From Mytilus edulis (Eukaryota > Mollusca > Bivalvia > Mytilida > Mytilidae), in contig NC_092346.1 of the NCBI RefSeq assembly GCF_963676685.1, positions 79,995,821 through 80,059,820 of the forward strand: 64,000 bases of DNA. The letters run 5' to 3'. Positions 22,003 to 34,313 of this stretch are shown here, piece by piece. The notes under the pieces are model-generated. The model was not told where the DNA came from, made no database searches, and saw only the letters and a list, made by a program, of their open reading frames with translations. How positions within the stretch are numbered: position 1 is the stretch's first letter; each line of letters opens with the position of its first letter. A program made the position numbers and the translations under genes.

Positions 22003-25000
22003 GCTATATATAAAAGAATATGTATTATGATTGCCAAGAGACTAAATGACACAGAAATTAACAACTATGGGTCATCATCATGCCCCCAATAATGAGAAAA
22101 GCCCCCGATTAGTCATCTATAAAAGAGGGAGGAAAGATACCAAAAGGGAGAGTCCCCGAAATGCTGTGTGGCAGACAGTGTTATTAATTAATTATTAGCT
22201 CCCTTGGTAAAAATCCAAATTTCAAATTTAATGTATTTCATTGTTAAATAATTTACATGAAGCTTAATAAGTATATATTTGTTAATTGCATAGGTTTTGC
22301 TATTTGAATTCATTGGTTGAAGATTTTTTATTTACATTGTAAAGTTTAATATTTGCATCGTCGCAAAATCTTTGGTTACCTTCTTTGGATACCTTCAGTG
22401 AGAAAGTTATATATTTTTAAAATCCCGTCTAAGTTTTATAAGTTACCTGCCATGGAAGGGCTGTACAGCCATACAAGTTTGAAATAAACAATTAAGACGT
22501 GGAAATGTATGAGGACTGACATTGCATGGCAAGCATTCCATCTCCCTTTATATAAGCGCAAACTACATGGCTTCTTGTAATAAGGGTGAATTGAAGTATT
22601 GATAGCTCTATTTTCTACTTTCAAACGTTGGGCACGACATTCCTACAACACGACGTTACACTTTAACATGCGGCGTCGAAGAGGGTTTTTGACTTCGTTT
22701 AATTTTTGCAAGTTTTATTCGGTTTTTCATATTGTTGGTTGATTCTGGTTCTGTTCGTTTTGTGATGTCAAAAATTACCTCGAGTTGTGGAAATCGATTT
22801 AATAATGTTTACTCTTTTAAGTTATTTCAACTAAAAATGCAGTACTGTCGCAAGTAATGTAGGAAGGAAAGATGGGACGGAAGTACATGCATACGGTTTT
22901 CCATATTTTTGTTTTATCATAGGATGTTTAACTTTCAAGGTGCATATCATCTGTCATTGTAAAATTTCTATATCTTAATTCAACCAATACAAATATATCT
23001 GACACTCTGCAAGTAAATCGAACATTTTTACCCTTGGTAAAATTTGAATAGAATTGTATTTTCCCTGGCACATAAGTTGTCGAAATACACCCCTTCAATT
23101 ACTTGAACCTTGGCTTGAGAATTTTTTCCCAAGTCATTTATAGCGTTTAACTTCTGATATACATTCTAAAGTATAGTAATCTACTCCTGGATCGTCCGCG
23201 AAAACGGCAAATATAATCCCGGGTTTTTATTAATTCGATGAAACGGTTTTCGTTGCTGTTTGGGATTCGTCTTTCAATTACCTCCATTTCATGCACAAGT
23301 TTATATTGACGAAAAGTTCCGGCTTCGCTTGTACAGGAATTATTTTCATCACGACCGTTATAAGTGAACATGAATAGCAGGACAAATCGCGAAGTAAAAC
23401 ATTCCGTGAACTGGTATTAAGTCTTTAAATATTGGTGATTGCACCTTACTGAAGTGACGACTTTAAATGATCTATTTCGGAGTACTTCCGTAACATAACT
23501 TTCAATTCGCATTTTACATTTAGAGGACTGTCTTGGTGTCTTTGCAAAAGTTGGACGAAGTTCATGTAATGGGATGTTTTCCCCATTTCCCAATTCTTTT
23601 AAATAAATCGTTAAAAGCTATAAACGATTAATAAAAATTGCAAAATTTAACCTGTGTCGAACCTATGTCCTCGGGCGGAGTCTATAGCAACATGCACTAT
23701 TCTTTTTTTTTCGGCAGCAATCATCAACCTCTTTTTCCAAATTTTATAACACGATTTGTTTTAATTATCATGAACATTTAATTGAAACTTTACCACATGT
23801 AACCGTCGGAAATTAGCGTCTTTAGGATTTTAGACGTTTTCAGACGTTTGGACAAATTGGCTACCGTTTTGTAATGTGTGGAAGCATTTTATTCCTTTAA
23901 GACCCAAATATGTAGGTAATAAGAAAAGAATATTGGCATTTTTTACTCTTCGTGTATCTAACTTTTGTTTTTTATTAATTATAAAAAATACGCGTTAACT
24001 GCTTTGAAAAATGAAATATCAACTTGGACAAAATGGCTACCGTTTGAATACGACTGTGTAGAGAAGATTTTTATTGAATCAGCAATATTTGAACTCACAT
24101 GAGGCAAATATTTGTACTTTTGTTAGATATTATTATTGTCTTACTCTTCATTTTCTGCTGTATCTACTTATAACATTCACTTTCAGTCGTTGAGTTAATG
24201 AAAAACGTCGTTGGACATTTTTCTTATTCCAGCTTAATATGCAGTCACCGAGTCAAATGAAATTTGGCAAAATAACGGCTTTAACGGCACAGAGAACCAA
24301 CACATGTCGTTGTTCCTGCCAAGAATCAAGAAGATCAGAGAATAAGAAATAGGATCACTATACATAAGGGTTAAAACAGTTTTTCATAAATGTAACGTTG
24401 GACATCCGTTTTTTTTCACAAAGCTTTCTTATTTTAATCCTCAAATAAACTAGATATTACTTAGTATATGATCAAGAGCTGTAAAAACATAATTTAAAAC
24501 ATATACTGAATTTGTTACAATATTGTTTCGTGTTTTCTAACATTTTTATTTTTATTTTGTTTTGCGGATGAAATTTCGAAGATTCTGTTTTAAATCCTAG
24601 GCGTTCTAGGAACATCGTGCCCAACGTTTGAAAGTAGAAATAGAGCAATTAATACTTCAATACAACCTTATTACAGAAAGCCTTGAAGTTTGCACTTATT
24701 TGTAGGGAGAAGGATAGCTTGCCTTGCTAGGAATGTATTAACATACAAGGTCGGTGTAATTACATGGGATCTATAAAATATATAAATTTCTCACTGAATC
24801 TATTCAAAGAAGGTAACCAAAGATTTTGCGACGATGCAAATATTAAACTTTACAATATAAATAAATATCTTTAACCAATGAATTCAAATAGCAAAGTCTA
24901 TGCAATTAACAAATATGTACTTATTAAGCTTCATGCAAATTATTTAACAATGAAATACATTAAATATGAAATTTGGAGTTTTACCAAGGGAGCTAATAAT

Positions 25001-25194
25001 TAATTAATAACACTGTCTGCCACACAGCATTTCGGGGGCTCTCCCTCTGGTATCTTTCCTCCCTCTTTTATAGCTGACTATGTGGGGCTTTTCTAATTAT
25101 TGGGGGCATTATGATGACCTATAGTTGTTAATTTCTATGTCATTTAGTCTATTGGCAATCATAATACATATTCTTTTATATATATAGCGATGTC

Positions 25195-25400
25195 GTTATT
25201 ACGACATAGTGATGCCGTTATTACGACATGATATGTCGAAATTACGACATAGCGATGTCGTTACAACGACATGTTATGTCGAAATTACGACATAGCGATG
25301 TCGTAATAACGACATGTTATGTCGAAATTACGACATAGCGATGTCGTAATAACGACATGTTATGTCGAAATTACGACATGCTATGTCGTAATTACGACAT
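25195..25400. repeat. Palindromic TGTCGTAA/TTACGACA array, right arm
   Basis: Mirror image of the array at 21810-22002, with CGATGTCGTTATTACGACAT, ATGTCGAAATTACGACATA and similar units. The number and order of sub-variants differ slightly between the arms, so the arrays expand or contract independently. Confidence 0.9.
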
Positions 25401-25444
25401 AATATATTTTTTTTGGATGGCCCTTATCGGCTTCCGTAGATCAA

Positions 25445-26160
25445 TGAACATACAAATTTACCATTATTATATGGAGATTTAAAATATTTTCATTGATTAA
25501 AATTAGACTTGTATGATTGTTCTACTTTCACGTTTTTATTTAAAGTTCAAAATTAAGAATGTGATTCACCATGCAGTTGTAACCACAACATTGCATAGTG
25601 TTGGAATGTGGAACTCTGAGTTTAAAAAAGGACGCTCGTGTATATTATAATTTAGCTTGATTTAACTTTCGTAACCTTTAAACTGTACGTATAAGCTATC
25701 TACGTCATGAATTGTGTATAAATATAATTATATTTAATATATAGCTTAGTTTTGAACAGGATCATCAACGTCTGTCAATGTGAGTTTCCTAATTAAGATG
25801 ATTTTTTTAAGTAGTTGAAAAAAGAAATATAATGATAATGTATATATATAAGGTAATCAATGATCTATAGATCGAGAAGTTGGCATTGAACATTGCTATT
25901 TGTTCAGATAAAATAATTGTCATTACTATTTCATACCATCTGATATAAGTATCATTAAGCAAATCTTGAAACTATTACTAGTATAATATTTTATTATACT
26001 TCACGTTAAAATGGCAAATTTTGATTGGATTATACAAAGGAGATAATTTACTCTATCCCATGTCTCAGTGAGAGTTATGATTTTTTAAAGTCACCCTCTC
26101 GTGATGGCGGTGACAGATGACCAATCAAAAATCAGTAATAAAAAGATTGATTTTAGTCGA
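25445..26160. other. Intergenic, no gene seen
   Basis: AT-rich spacer between the long-TIR element and the region upstream of SAMD8. A first, untranslated SAMD8 exon could lie here or further left but cannot be recognised. Confidence 0.45.
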
Positions 26161-26164
26161 TTTT

Positions 26165-26515
26165 AGGTGATCGAGTGGTCTAGGCTCTAGCGCGCCGAAC
26201 ATAGTGCAAGGTGGTTTGGTGTCACGATATCTCAGTAGCATGAGTTCGTATCCACGCCAGGGAAGAACAAAAATGTGCTTCCCCAAATTTACATATCTAA
26301 CATTGTTTGGTTGTTATTTAGAATATGTATATATATACAGAATTTGTTTTCATCCTTGTATCACAATCACTGGAGATCTGATGGATAAAATCTGTCGACG
26401 AGTTGGCACTGGTCAGACATATATATGTATATTTCCCGGTGGGGGAGAACAAAAAGTTTGTTTTCGCAATCGCATAGCAGATTTCACATTGTTGTGTTGA
26501 TATTTAGAGTTATCA
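26165..26515 (+). repeat. tRNA-like SINE, two related segments
   Basis: GATCGAGTGGTCTAGGCTCT resembles an A box and GAGTTCGTATCCACGCCAG a B box of RNA polymerase III promoters. A CATATCTAACATTGTTTGGTTG tail follows. A second, more diverged segment starting near 26375 (CGACGAGTTGGCACTGG) repeats the later part, with CAGATTTCACATTGTTGTGTTG. It is a SINE-type repeat, not a functional tRNA gene, because the cloverleaf is not intact. Confidence 0.55.
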
Positions 26516-26624
26516 TATACATTATGTAAGATTCGTTTTTTGTAATTTGTAATTGTATTAAAAAAAACCCATATAAAACTACAAATGAAGTCGACATGGT
26601 AAGACATCACACAACTAACGAAAT

Positions 26625-26745
26625 CATTTAATAAAGCCGAGCACAGAACGGCACTGACAAAGCATAGGTGGTGTTGAATTTGATATCAAAACGGTATATG
26701 ATCGAATCCCGCTCTTGGGGACCTAAAGTTTAGAAGCGCAAAAAA
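26625..26745 (+). repeat. tRNA-like SINE fragment
   Basis: CATAGGTGGTGTTGAATTTG and GATCGAATCCCGCTC have the look of A-box and B-box regions. A short tail follows. A similar fragment lies at 35050-35115. Weak evidence. Confidence 0.35.
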
Positions 26746-26949
26746 TAAGTTCTATCATTGATTGAACTGAACTCAAGACGGAAAGGGTATATTTAAATTG
26801 CAATGCATTTGGCTTGTCTCCAATGCCTATTGTCTCTTCTTTATGTGTTGTTAGGTTGATGTCCCTGTGACGGTTATCCCGCTTCTTTTTTTTTAATTAG
26901 TATGCACACTATGATACTAGTAGTTTATATCTCTTTTTCAGAAAGCCAA

Positions 26950-27003
26950 ATGCGATGGATGATCCTACAAAGTGGTCTTGTAATGAAGTCAGTAACTGGT
27001 TGA
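26950..27003 (+). promoter_or_regulatory. Upstream ATG overlapping the SAMD8 start
   Basis: An ATG five bases before the SAMD8 start opens a different frame of 17 codons that ends with TGA at 27001-27003. Its context (C at -3, C at +4) is weaker than that of the main start. It could lower translation by leaky scanning, if the mature mRNA keeps this exon start. Confidence 0.5.
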
Positions 27004-30000
27004 CAAATAATGGATTTCAAAAATACTGTCAATTGATCTGTGTTGAACACCAAATTGATGGACAAGGACTTTTAAGTTTAACAGAAAATGATTTAAAACA
27101 ATCGCCAATAGAAATACGGGTACTAGGTGATGTAAAACGATTGACCCATTTGATAAAATCATTGAAAACAAAGTGCGTTGGAAGAAGCAATGGAACGGTT
27201 TTGTACAATGGCGTTATTCCGATGCCACGGCAGACCTCCTTACAGATGGTGGAAAGAATCAATGCACCAACAGATATTTCAGACATTGAATGTAACGAAT
27301 TCGATCTTAACATTACACATCATCCCAGGAACTTAGATCCTGAAAAGGGAAAGGCTGCACTTGCCGTTTGTTATATGATATTTGGACTACTTTGTACCTG
27401 TTATTCTATAGTTGTCGTACAGTCCAAAGCCCCAGATCAACAGAAACACCCACCTCTACCCGACATATTTTTGAACACCTTTCCTCAAATATCGTGGGCA
27501 CCTAAACTTTCAGAAGGAGCAGTTTTATCTCTTATGGTGATATGGGTTATCATTGCTGTTTTAAATAAGCACAGGTGACTGACCTATTATAACTTTCCTT
27601 AGCTGCGGAACCGTAGCTCTTAGGTCATTTTAATATTTTTTGACAATTTGCAGACCATATCTATGGTTCGCAAAATAATATATATATATATAATAAGGCC
27701 CATAAGAGTTATGGTCTGCTGCTAAACTTTCCTTAACTTGGTTTTTTTTAATCAACTTTGATTTTTGAATTGCTAATCAGTATACATAAGTAATATCTTT
27801 CGTAGCATAGGTTCTATATATATCTAAATTAATTATCATCTGCAATCTATATGTAAATGAGATGACGACAATTTAAGGTGAATTGTTTGAATATCATACA
27901 TACAGCATAATTCTATTATCTATCATGTTATATTATATGAAAAGCGAACTGCCTTTTTTACAATTGAAATGTTAAATTGTGTCTACTTAAGTTGCTATCT
28001 AACCTTGAAGTTGAATAAAAATGCATTCATGGAGAAATTTAAAATATTTGTTTTTGTTGCAGATGGATTCTGATGCGTCGCACTTTTTGTTTGTTGGGCA
28101 CTATGTATTTACTAAGGTGTGTATGTATACTGATCACCCAGCTACCAGTACCAGAAACAAATGTCATATGCGATAGAAAGGTAAAGGCTATATAATAAAC
28201 AGTGCTTTAAAAAAAATGAGAGAAAAAAAACATTATACAAATTCGACAACGGAAAAATGAAAAGAATTTATAGTAACCTAATATTTTTTTTAAATTAAAA
28301 CAATTGAAGTTGCATTGTTCACCTATTTCATTTCATTTCTTTACTTTATATAATAAGTATATAAGTATTGAAACAATAAGTGAGTTTTATTTCTAGATAT
28401 AACGTAGAAAATACAACGAACCATTCAATTATATCTGGTGAAAGCAGAAAATACTCGTGTATTTAGTTTATAAAACCAGAGAAAAAAAATCAGTTACGTT
28501 GTATTTTAAATTTTATGATGTGAAATGATAATTCATCATACATGATAAATAAATAGTTACACATACGTAAGATTTCGGTAATTTTTAATTTCAGAATTAC
28601 ACTGATTTTTTGTCTCGAGCAGGAAGAACTTTAGAGATATTTTTTGGTGCTGGTTTGAAAGTATCTGGTCTAAAGACCTGTGGAGATTACATGTTTAGTG
28701 GTCATACCGTCTCAATGACGATGTTCAATTTCTTCATAACAGAATGTGAGTATTATCATAGCAGACGTTAAAATTAACACACACCAAATAAACATTTGAA
28801 CACAGTACTTTAAAATAGGCCCAACAACCCGTGCACTTGACAAAACAAAATCGAATTTCCGTGTAATTTCGGTTAAATCGGATTTGACAATACCGGACTA
28901 CGATCTACTTGAACAAAGTGACAATGATAATGATCTGGATTAAATACGCATTTGTGAATCCGGAGATTATTTACAAATTATATCCGTCATTTGTTTTTTG
29001 TTTTTTGTTTTTTGTTTTTTGTTTTTTGTTTTGTTTGTTTTGTTTGTTTGTTGGTTTGGTTTTTTTTTTTTTTTTTTTTTTGGGGGGGGGGGGGGGTTAT
29101 ATAAAACCGTTAACCGAATTAAGCTTATTGTGTATGAAGCGCAAAGTTTCTCTCGAGTTTCTCGCTCCATGCATCAAATGCGCGCAAGATTTTACAAGTA
29201 CAAATACTCGCAAAATAATCTTTCAATTCTAAAACTTTAATTCTACAACCATGAAATTTTTAGGTTTCAAATTAATCAAGCATGTTGTGTGTTTTTGTAT
29301 GCAATTATTTCAACACAGCCACAGAGAAAACATTGTACATAGATTGACATAAGCGTTGTTTTATATAGATTGAAAAAATCACTTTTAAAATTCCTCGTGT
29401 AATCCAAAATACAGAATCATATAACACGCTTATGTCATGTTTTATTTTTGTATAACAATTACACATCACAGAACCACGTGTAAACAGCTTTAACATATAA
29501 GAAGGTACATGCAACAAATAGCAATCATTCAACTTCAAATACAATGTAGTTCAAACACGTGATTACAATCTTAAGATTAGGATACATATCTGAAGACAAA
29601 CTAGTTCGTTGAACTATAACAGTATATTTCATTCTGAGTAAAATGTCATGTCTATCATTTTCGACTTGGTATATTTATATAAATACTTATCTGGACATAT
29701 TTTGGGTAACTTTTTCCCGAAGTATGGCATCTTAGAGGATTTGCCACAATAGCTGACTAATATGTTCTGTATTCTTTTCTTCTTATAGGGTCTTCTTCTC
29801 AATATTTGTTTTACTTTATGGTGCAGATTAGAAAATCTGCGCGATGCTTCTTTAATATCCTGCCTCTATTTATTCAGTATTTGCACTTAACTTGCGACAC
29901 TAAAAACGCTATTGCTTATCACAGAAAGGGTTTTTTAATACTGAGATCATCCCCCCCCTCCTAAACATCGTCTTTTCACCCTGAATGATTATGTATATAT

Positions 30001-31065
30001 TGATTTGATTTCAATATAGCTTCAATAGAACCAAAATGAGAAACAACATACATGTATAATAAAAAAAATTTAATGGGGCATTGGCTGTCAAATTTATGTT
30101 TATCCATTTGACTCAAGTTATCAAATTTGATTTATAATATTTTAAAACGTATGTTCAAATAATAAAAAAGTCTGAAACAAAGAATGTACAAAGCATAGGC
30201 TCGATCATATGTAGCATCGTTTCGTGTGTTATGTTCTAGTCCAGACGCCATCTTAATAAATACCGAGTTGACCTCCGAAGACTGTCGACCGGGTCTTGTA
30301 AGCGATATAAGCATATATGTAAAAATAAACAGACAGCGAACTCATGCAATTGCATTTTTCTAGGTCTGTTTGATTTCACATTATAGGTTAAAAATATATG
30401 TTCATCGTAGTTTTTATCTGTACAAGACTGAGTTTTTGTACATTGAATTAGTCAATAAAATAGTTTATCTTTGTTTCAGTTCAATGTTGACATAATTTTC
30501 CTTTTAATAGCTATTCCATCTTAAGCAAAAAGGTTAAATTAAAGGTCACATGAATACGATTCAATGAGGTTGAATTATTTACTTACAAGTGAATTATTCA
30601 TCATCGATTTTTCTTAGCTTATCAAAACTTGGGCAAAAAATGAACCATACTGGCTGATCAAAGCAGATTAATGATTTCATTATTTCACTTTCATTAATAT
30701 AAATTGCAATTTTCTTTCCAGATACACCGAAGAAGATGTGCTATATACATATACTTTCATGGATTTTAAATTTGGGCGGAATGTTTTTCATATTAGCAGG
30801 ACATGGGCATTATTCCATTGATGTGTTTGTAGCGTTTGTGTTTACCTCACGTTTGTTTTGTTATTATCACACACTGGCGAACAATATTAATCTTATGTCA
30901 AGAGACACCAAGAGAACTAAGATATGGTTTCCAGTATTTTCATATTTTGAGGCAAATTCAACCGGAGTTGTTCCATTAGAGTTTGAATGGCCATTTTACT
31001 CGTGGTCAAAAATAAAGAATTATCTTAGGGGATACGAAATTGTCTCCTCAAAGGATAAAAGTTAG
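26955..31065 (+). CDS. SAMD8: SAMD8, ceramide phosphoethanolamine synthase (SMSr)
   Basis: Four coding exons join in phase: 26955-27574, 28063-28180, 28595-28745 and 30722-31065. All introns are GT...AG, and the product is 410 residues, close to vertebrate SAMD8. Residues ~5-70 form a SAM domain ([11 protein letters not shown]...). Hydrophobic membrane segments follow, e.g. ~130-155, 190-207 and ~303-322. The family signatures are all present: PPLPD in a lumenal loop, [14 protein letters not shown] with His283, and GHYSIDV with His326 and Asp330. These make the catalytic His/His/Asp triad of sphingomyelin synthases. The known family role is transfer of a phosphoethanolamine head group to ceramide in the ER, limiting free ceramide. 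The acceptor at 26940-26941 precedes the start, so an untranslated 5' exon lies upstream. The start at 26955 has G at -3 and +4. An out-of-frame ATG lies at 26950. Confidence 0.95.
28991..29096 (+). repeat. TTTTTTG microsatellite with T22-G15 run, SAMD8 intron 3
   Basis: GTTTTTT units are followed by about 22 T and 15 G residues (29060-29081 and 29082-29096). Frames across it on either strand are low complexity and not genes. The exact run lengths are error-prone in sequencing. Confidence 0.9.
30214..30500. repeat. Dispersed repeat, copy 2 (copy 1 at 2088-2355)
   Basis: Shares TCGTTTCGTGTGT, TAGTCCAGACGCCATCT and AAAAATATATGTTC with copy 1 in the same orientation. It lies in SAMD8 intron 3, shortly before exon 4. 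Confidence 0.7.
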
Positions 31066-32480
31066 CACTTAAAATTTTGTTTTCATTATCAAATATATAG
31101 AATTATTAATTGCCTTATTAGACTGACAGATTGCTGTTCAAGTCACATGATATTGACAGATTGCTGTTACAGTCGCAGTATATAGACAGATTGCTGTGTT
31201 CTACGTATTACCTCATGAAATTGACAATGTGCTGTGATAGGTTAGTTTACCTCAGGATTCTGACGGACAGCCGTGATAGATTCACGTTACCTTTTGTTGG
31301 CAGGGTTTAAATTGATTCAACTAGGAGAACAGGATGTAAAATAAAAAAATTAGAACTACAATCGGGCCCAAAAAATGTATAAGTAAATGTGATATAATTT
31401 GAATTTATTTTTATGTTTACTTAGGTACTGTACGTCGATTGATTATTCTGACAAAGTAATGTCCAGTTACAACAAGTATGTAATATAACCGTTGTCGAAT
31501 CCCGACCTATAGATTATCTTAATGATGAGTGGTTAGTGAATAATTAGGGAATATTTGACTTTGGTTTTGTTAATAATAGTTTAACCTAAAATCGTTTAAA
31601 ATGGCAATATGGCATTCTTTTTTCTAAAATCATGCCCTTGCGCCTTTTTAAAAAATCGTGGAACCGCCCCTAAAAACATGACATATTGTATATATTGTTT
31701 TCATTCATTTTTTCCCCTAGAAGTCAGATGAATGTAGTTCAAATGATTGAAAATATTTTAAGGTTAACTTGTGACATCAATATCTATAAGATTATATTTT
31801 TTTAATCCTTTCATTCATTTCATTTATTCTTTTAATATAAATTTTCTTTTTTTAATGATTGACTGAGACTTTGCAATTGTGCATATATACATTGATATAA
31901 ATGAAATGTGCCTTTGCGTTCTTATGTGTTCCGTTTGTTCATTTTTGTTTCATAACATAAAACATACTGTGTATTCATGTTACTGTAAATCATTCATCAA
32001 GTGACAAATAATAAACTTATTTATTTTTTACACATGGTTACTTATTTTTGACTTATTATAAATCTAAAGTATCTGTCATCACTTAAGTATTAAGCTGTGG
32101 TATAAATGCCAATGAAACAAGTATATTAAAATCCAGGAACCGCACAGAAGCAATTATCTGTATCTTTATTGTTTGTTGAGTCGTCCACATGCGTTGGAGG
32201 AACGAACCCTTCCCTTTTAAAAACTCTTTTAAAGTGAAATTTTCTCATTTCTGTTAATAGTGACGAGGACGCTCATTTGAAATTGTTGATTCGTTGAGAT
32301 GGAACCAGAATACATCTAAAAGATGAAAATGTTAAATGAAGAAAAGATTGTTTTATAATTTTATTTTTAAAGGGGGCCATTTTACAAGTACCTGTTTTTC
32401 ATTAGCAATCTTACCTCATGTTTATAAGTAACGGCTGGTATAAATGCAACGATAAAAATAAAAGATGTTTGATATGAGTT
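31066..32480. other. Downstream of SAMD8; degenerate GACAGATTGCTGT repeats
   Basis: At 31120-31275 the motif GACAGATTGCTGT recurs in five increasingly decayed units spaced 30-50 bases apart. AATAAA-type signals occur downstream of the stop, for example near 32009-32014, but the SAMD8 poly(A) site cannot be fixed. The rest is featureless AT-rich sequence. Confidence 0.5.
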
Positions 32481-32489
32481 TGTGTTAAA

Positions 32490-32870
32490 TCTTATCTGCA
32501 CAGGAACTCACTGCTTAATTACCGTTCCGGAGAACACGAGGTCCCCATTGGTTTTTGGTGACTTTCGTGTCACTATGTCTTTAGTTTTCTGTGTAGATAT
32601 AGGAAGATATGGTATGAGTGTCAATGAGACAACTCTCCATCCAAGTCACAATTTACAAAAGTAAAGCATTAAAGGTCAAGGTACGGTCTTTAACACAGAG
32701 CCTATGCTTACACCGAACAGCAAGCTGTAATTAAAGGGCCTTACAAATTACAAGTAAAAAAACATTCAAACGGGAAAAACAACTGTCTAATGTATATATA
32801 TATAATGAGAAACGAGAAACACTTATGAATCAGTTAAACAGACGACAACCACTGAACATGTTTGTTATTG
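32490..32870. repeat. Two interspersed repeat fragments in tandem
   Basis: 32490-32595 has CCGTTCCGGAGAACACGAGG and TTTTTGGTGACTTTCGTGTC, from the reverse form of the 63680-63900 family. 32600-32870 has GATATGGTATGAGTGTCAAT, GAGACAACTCTCCATCCAAG and AACAGACGACAACCACTGAA, the reverse form of the 7690-8000 family. The 60-codon open frame at 32482-32664 spans both and is not a gene. Confidence 0.7.
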
Positions 32871-33850
32871 CTGTTTTGCCTTAGTTTCGTCATTTTTATA
32901 GCGGATGACCGTGAGGGCATTCCGGTGTATTGCTATTGCCTAGATTTCCATTACATGCTATTCGTTTAGGGTTTTTTAACCGATCTATAAACATGATGCA
33001 GACTTCATCATGTGCAAACTAACATTCCTTATCGCTTGTTATCAATTCATTTTTTCAATGAATACTCATCAAATACTTTTTAAAGAAAATAAATTTATAA
33101 TATTAAAATGTTTTGTTATATATATATACATTTGAGTGAAAAATCATTAATATCTATGCACACGCATGCGGAAGAATATCTCAAGACGTTTGCAATTCTA
33201 AGGAACGATAACTCTGCATGGATGATTTAACATTTTTGCGGGAAAATATGAATGCCAAGACGTTACGCGCGATGTTCGTACATGTAAGCGTAACACAACG
33301 TCGCGAATATTTCGTAACGTTCAAACAAAAACTTCGACTGAAACGTGTTTTTTTTAAAGCAAGTGCGACATTCTTATAAGACTCCGCAAAATCGACGATG
33401 CTTTTTAACTACTTATTGAAAATTGATGTATTTTAGATTTTTGAAAAGTAACGTTTTAAATAATCACAAAATTCTATCATTATAAGAGCACTGATAAGCA
33501 AACAATTGACGTAAATTTGAGTTGAGTTCGTTTTTACATAAAGAAAATGGCGCGCGACAACCTTGTAAGCCTTTGCAAAATCGTCAATAAATTACCATAT
33601 ATCATTTTCCAGGATATTTGTCTTTAAATTCATAAAATTAAGCAAATTAACATTGATGTAGTAAATACAAATACTAACCTATTTCCATTTTAGATAAATG
33701 TTTTTTGATTCTCAAATCTGTAATCCCAATTTTTTTTCTCCCGTGGGACAGATTTGCCCTTGTAGTATGGAAGGCTTTTTTCTATGATGTCATTATAACG
33801 TCACAAAAAATGCATAAAAGACTGATGGAACCTTCCTGTTAAACAAAAAT
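32871..33850. other. Intergenic, no gene seen
   Basis: AT-rich sequence. GC-richer patches with several CGCG and ACGTTACG motifs lie at 33230-33330. No frame, repeat or RNA recognised. Confidence 0.45.
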
Positions 33851-34313
33851 GGTATTGTCCGTTCTATTTGACTTAATTTTATTATTGCCATTGGTATTGT
33901 CTGTTCTATTGGATTTACTTTTGCTAATTCCAACAGTATTGTCTGTTTTATTTGACTTACTTTATCTTTCTCTAATGGTATTGTCTGTTCTATTTTACTT
34001 AATTTTATTATATCCAATGGTATTGTCTGTTCTTTTGGACATACTTTTGTTATCTCCAATGGTATTGTTCGTTCTTTTTGAACTTACTTTTGCTATCTCC
34101 AATGGTATTGTCTGTTCTATTTAAATCAACTTTATCATCTCAAATGGTATTGTTTGTTCTATTGGACTTAATTTTGTTATTTCCAATGGTATTGTCTGTT
34201 CTATTGGACTTACTTTTGTTATCTTCAATGGTATTGTCTGTTCCATTGGACTTATTTTTGTTATTTCCAAAAGTATTGTCTGTTCTATTGGACTTCGAAT
34301 CCCCCACCTCCAT
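33851..34313 (+). repeat. Minisatellite, 42-bp unit, 11 copies
   Basis: Units start at 33851, 33893, 33935, 33977, 34019, 34061, 34104, 34146, 34188, 34230 and 34272. A typical unit begins GGTATTGTCTGTTCTATTGG and ends CTCCAAT. One unit is 43 bases, so the frame shifts at 34061-34103. Because the unit is a multiple of three and lacks stops, both strands appear open, with a 14-residue period (plus: MVLSVLLDLLLLSP-like; minus: EITKVSPIEQTIPL-like). Nothing indicates that either is translated. Confidence 0.92.

Larger units (their letters stand above)
21774..25438. mobile_element. Long-TIR non-autonomous element (3.67 kb), GATCAA duplication
   Basis: The ends are perfect inverted repeats beginning TACGGAAGCCGATAAGGGCC. 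They are flanked by GATCAA at 21768-21773 and 25439-25444, a 6-bp target duplication. The inverted arms are very long: about 21774-22655 pairs with 24600-25438. Each arm carries, from outside in, an array of TGTCGTAA-type palindromes, a short interspersed-repeat relic and an AT-rich segment ending in CTACTTTCAAACGTTGGGCA. The central 1.9 kb has no credible coding frame, only a 74-codon frame at 23147-23371. The element must have been mobilised in trans. Superfamily not assigned. Confidence 0.88.

Noticed and set aside
23147-23371. 74-codon minus-strand frame in the centre of the long-TIR element
   Set aside because: Too short for a transposase, no recognisable motif, surrounded by stops in all frames.
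26165-26240. Possible tRNA gene
   Set aside because: A-box and B-box-like words are present but a complete cloverleaf cannot be drawn and the sequence continues as a repeat; treated as a SINE.
28909-29240. Frames over the poly-T/poly-G run in SAMD8 intron 3
   Set aside because: Low-complexity translation of a microsatellite within an intron.
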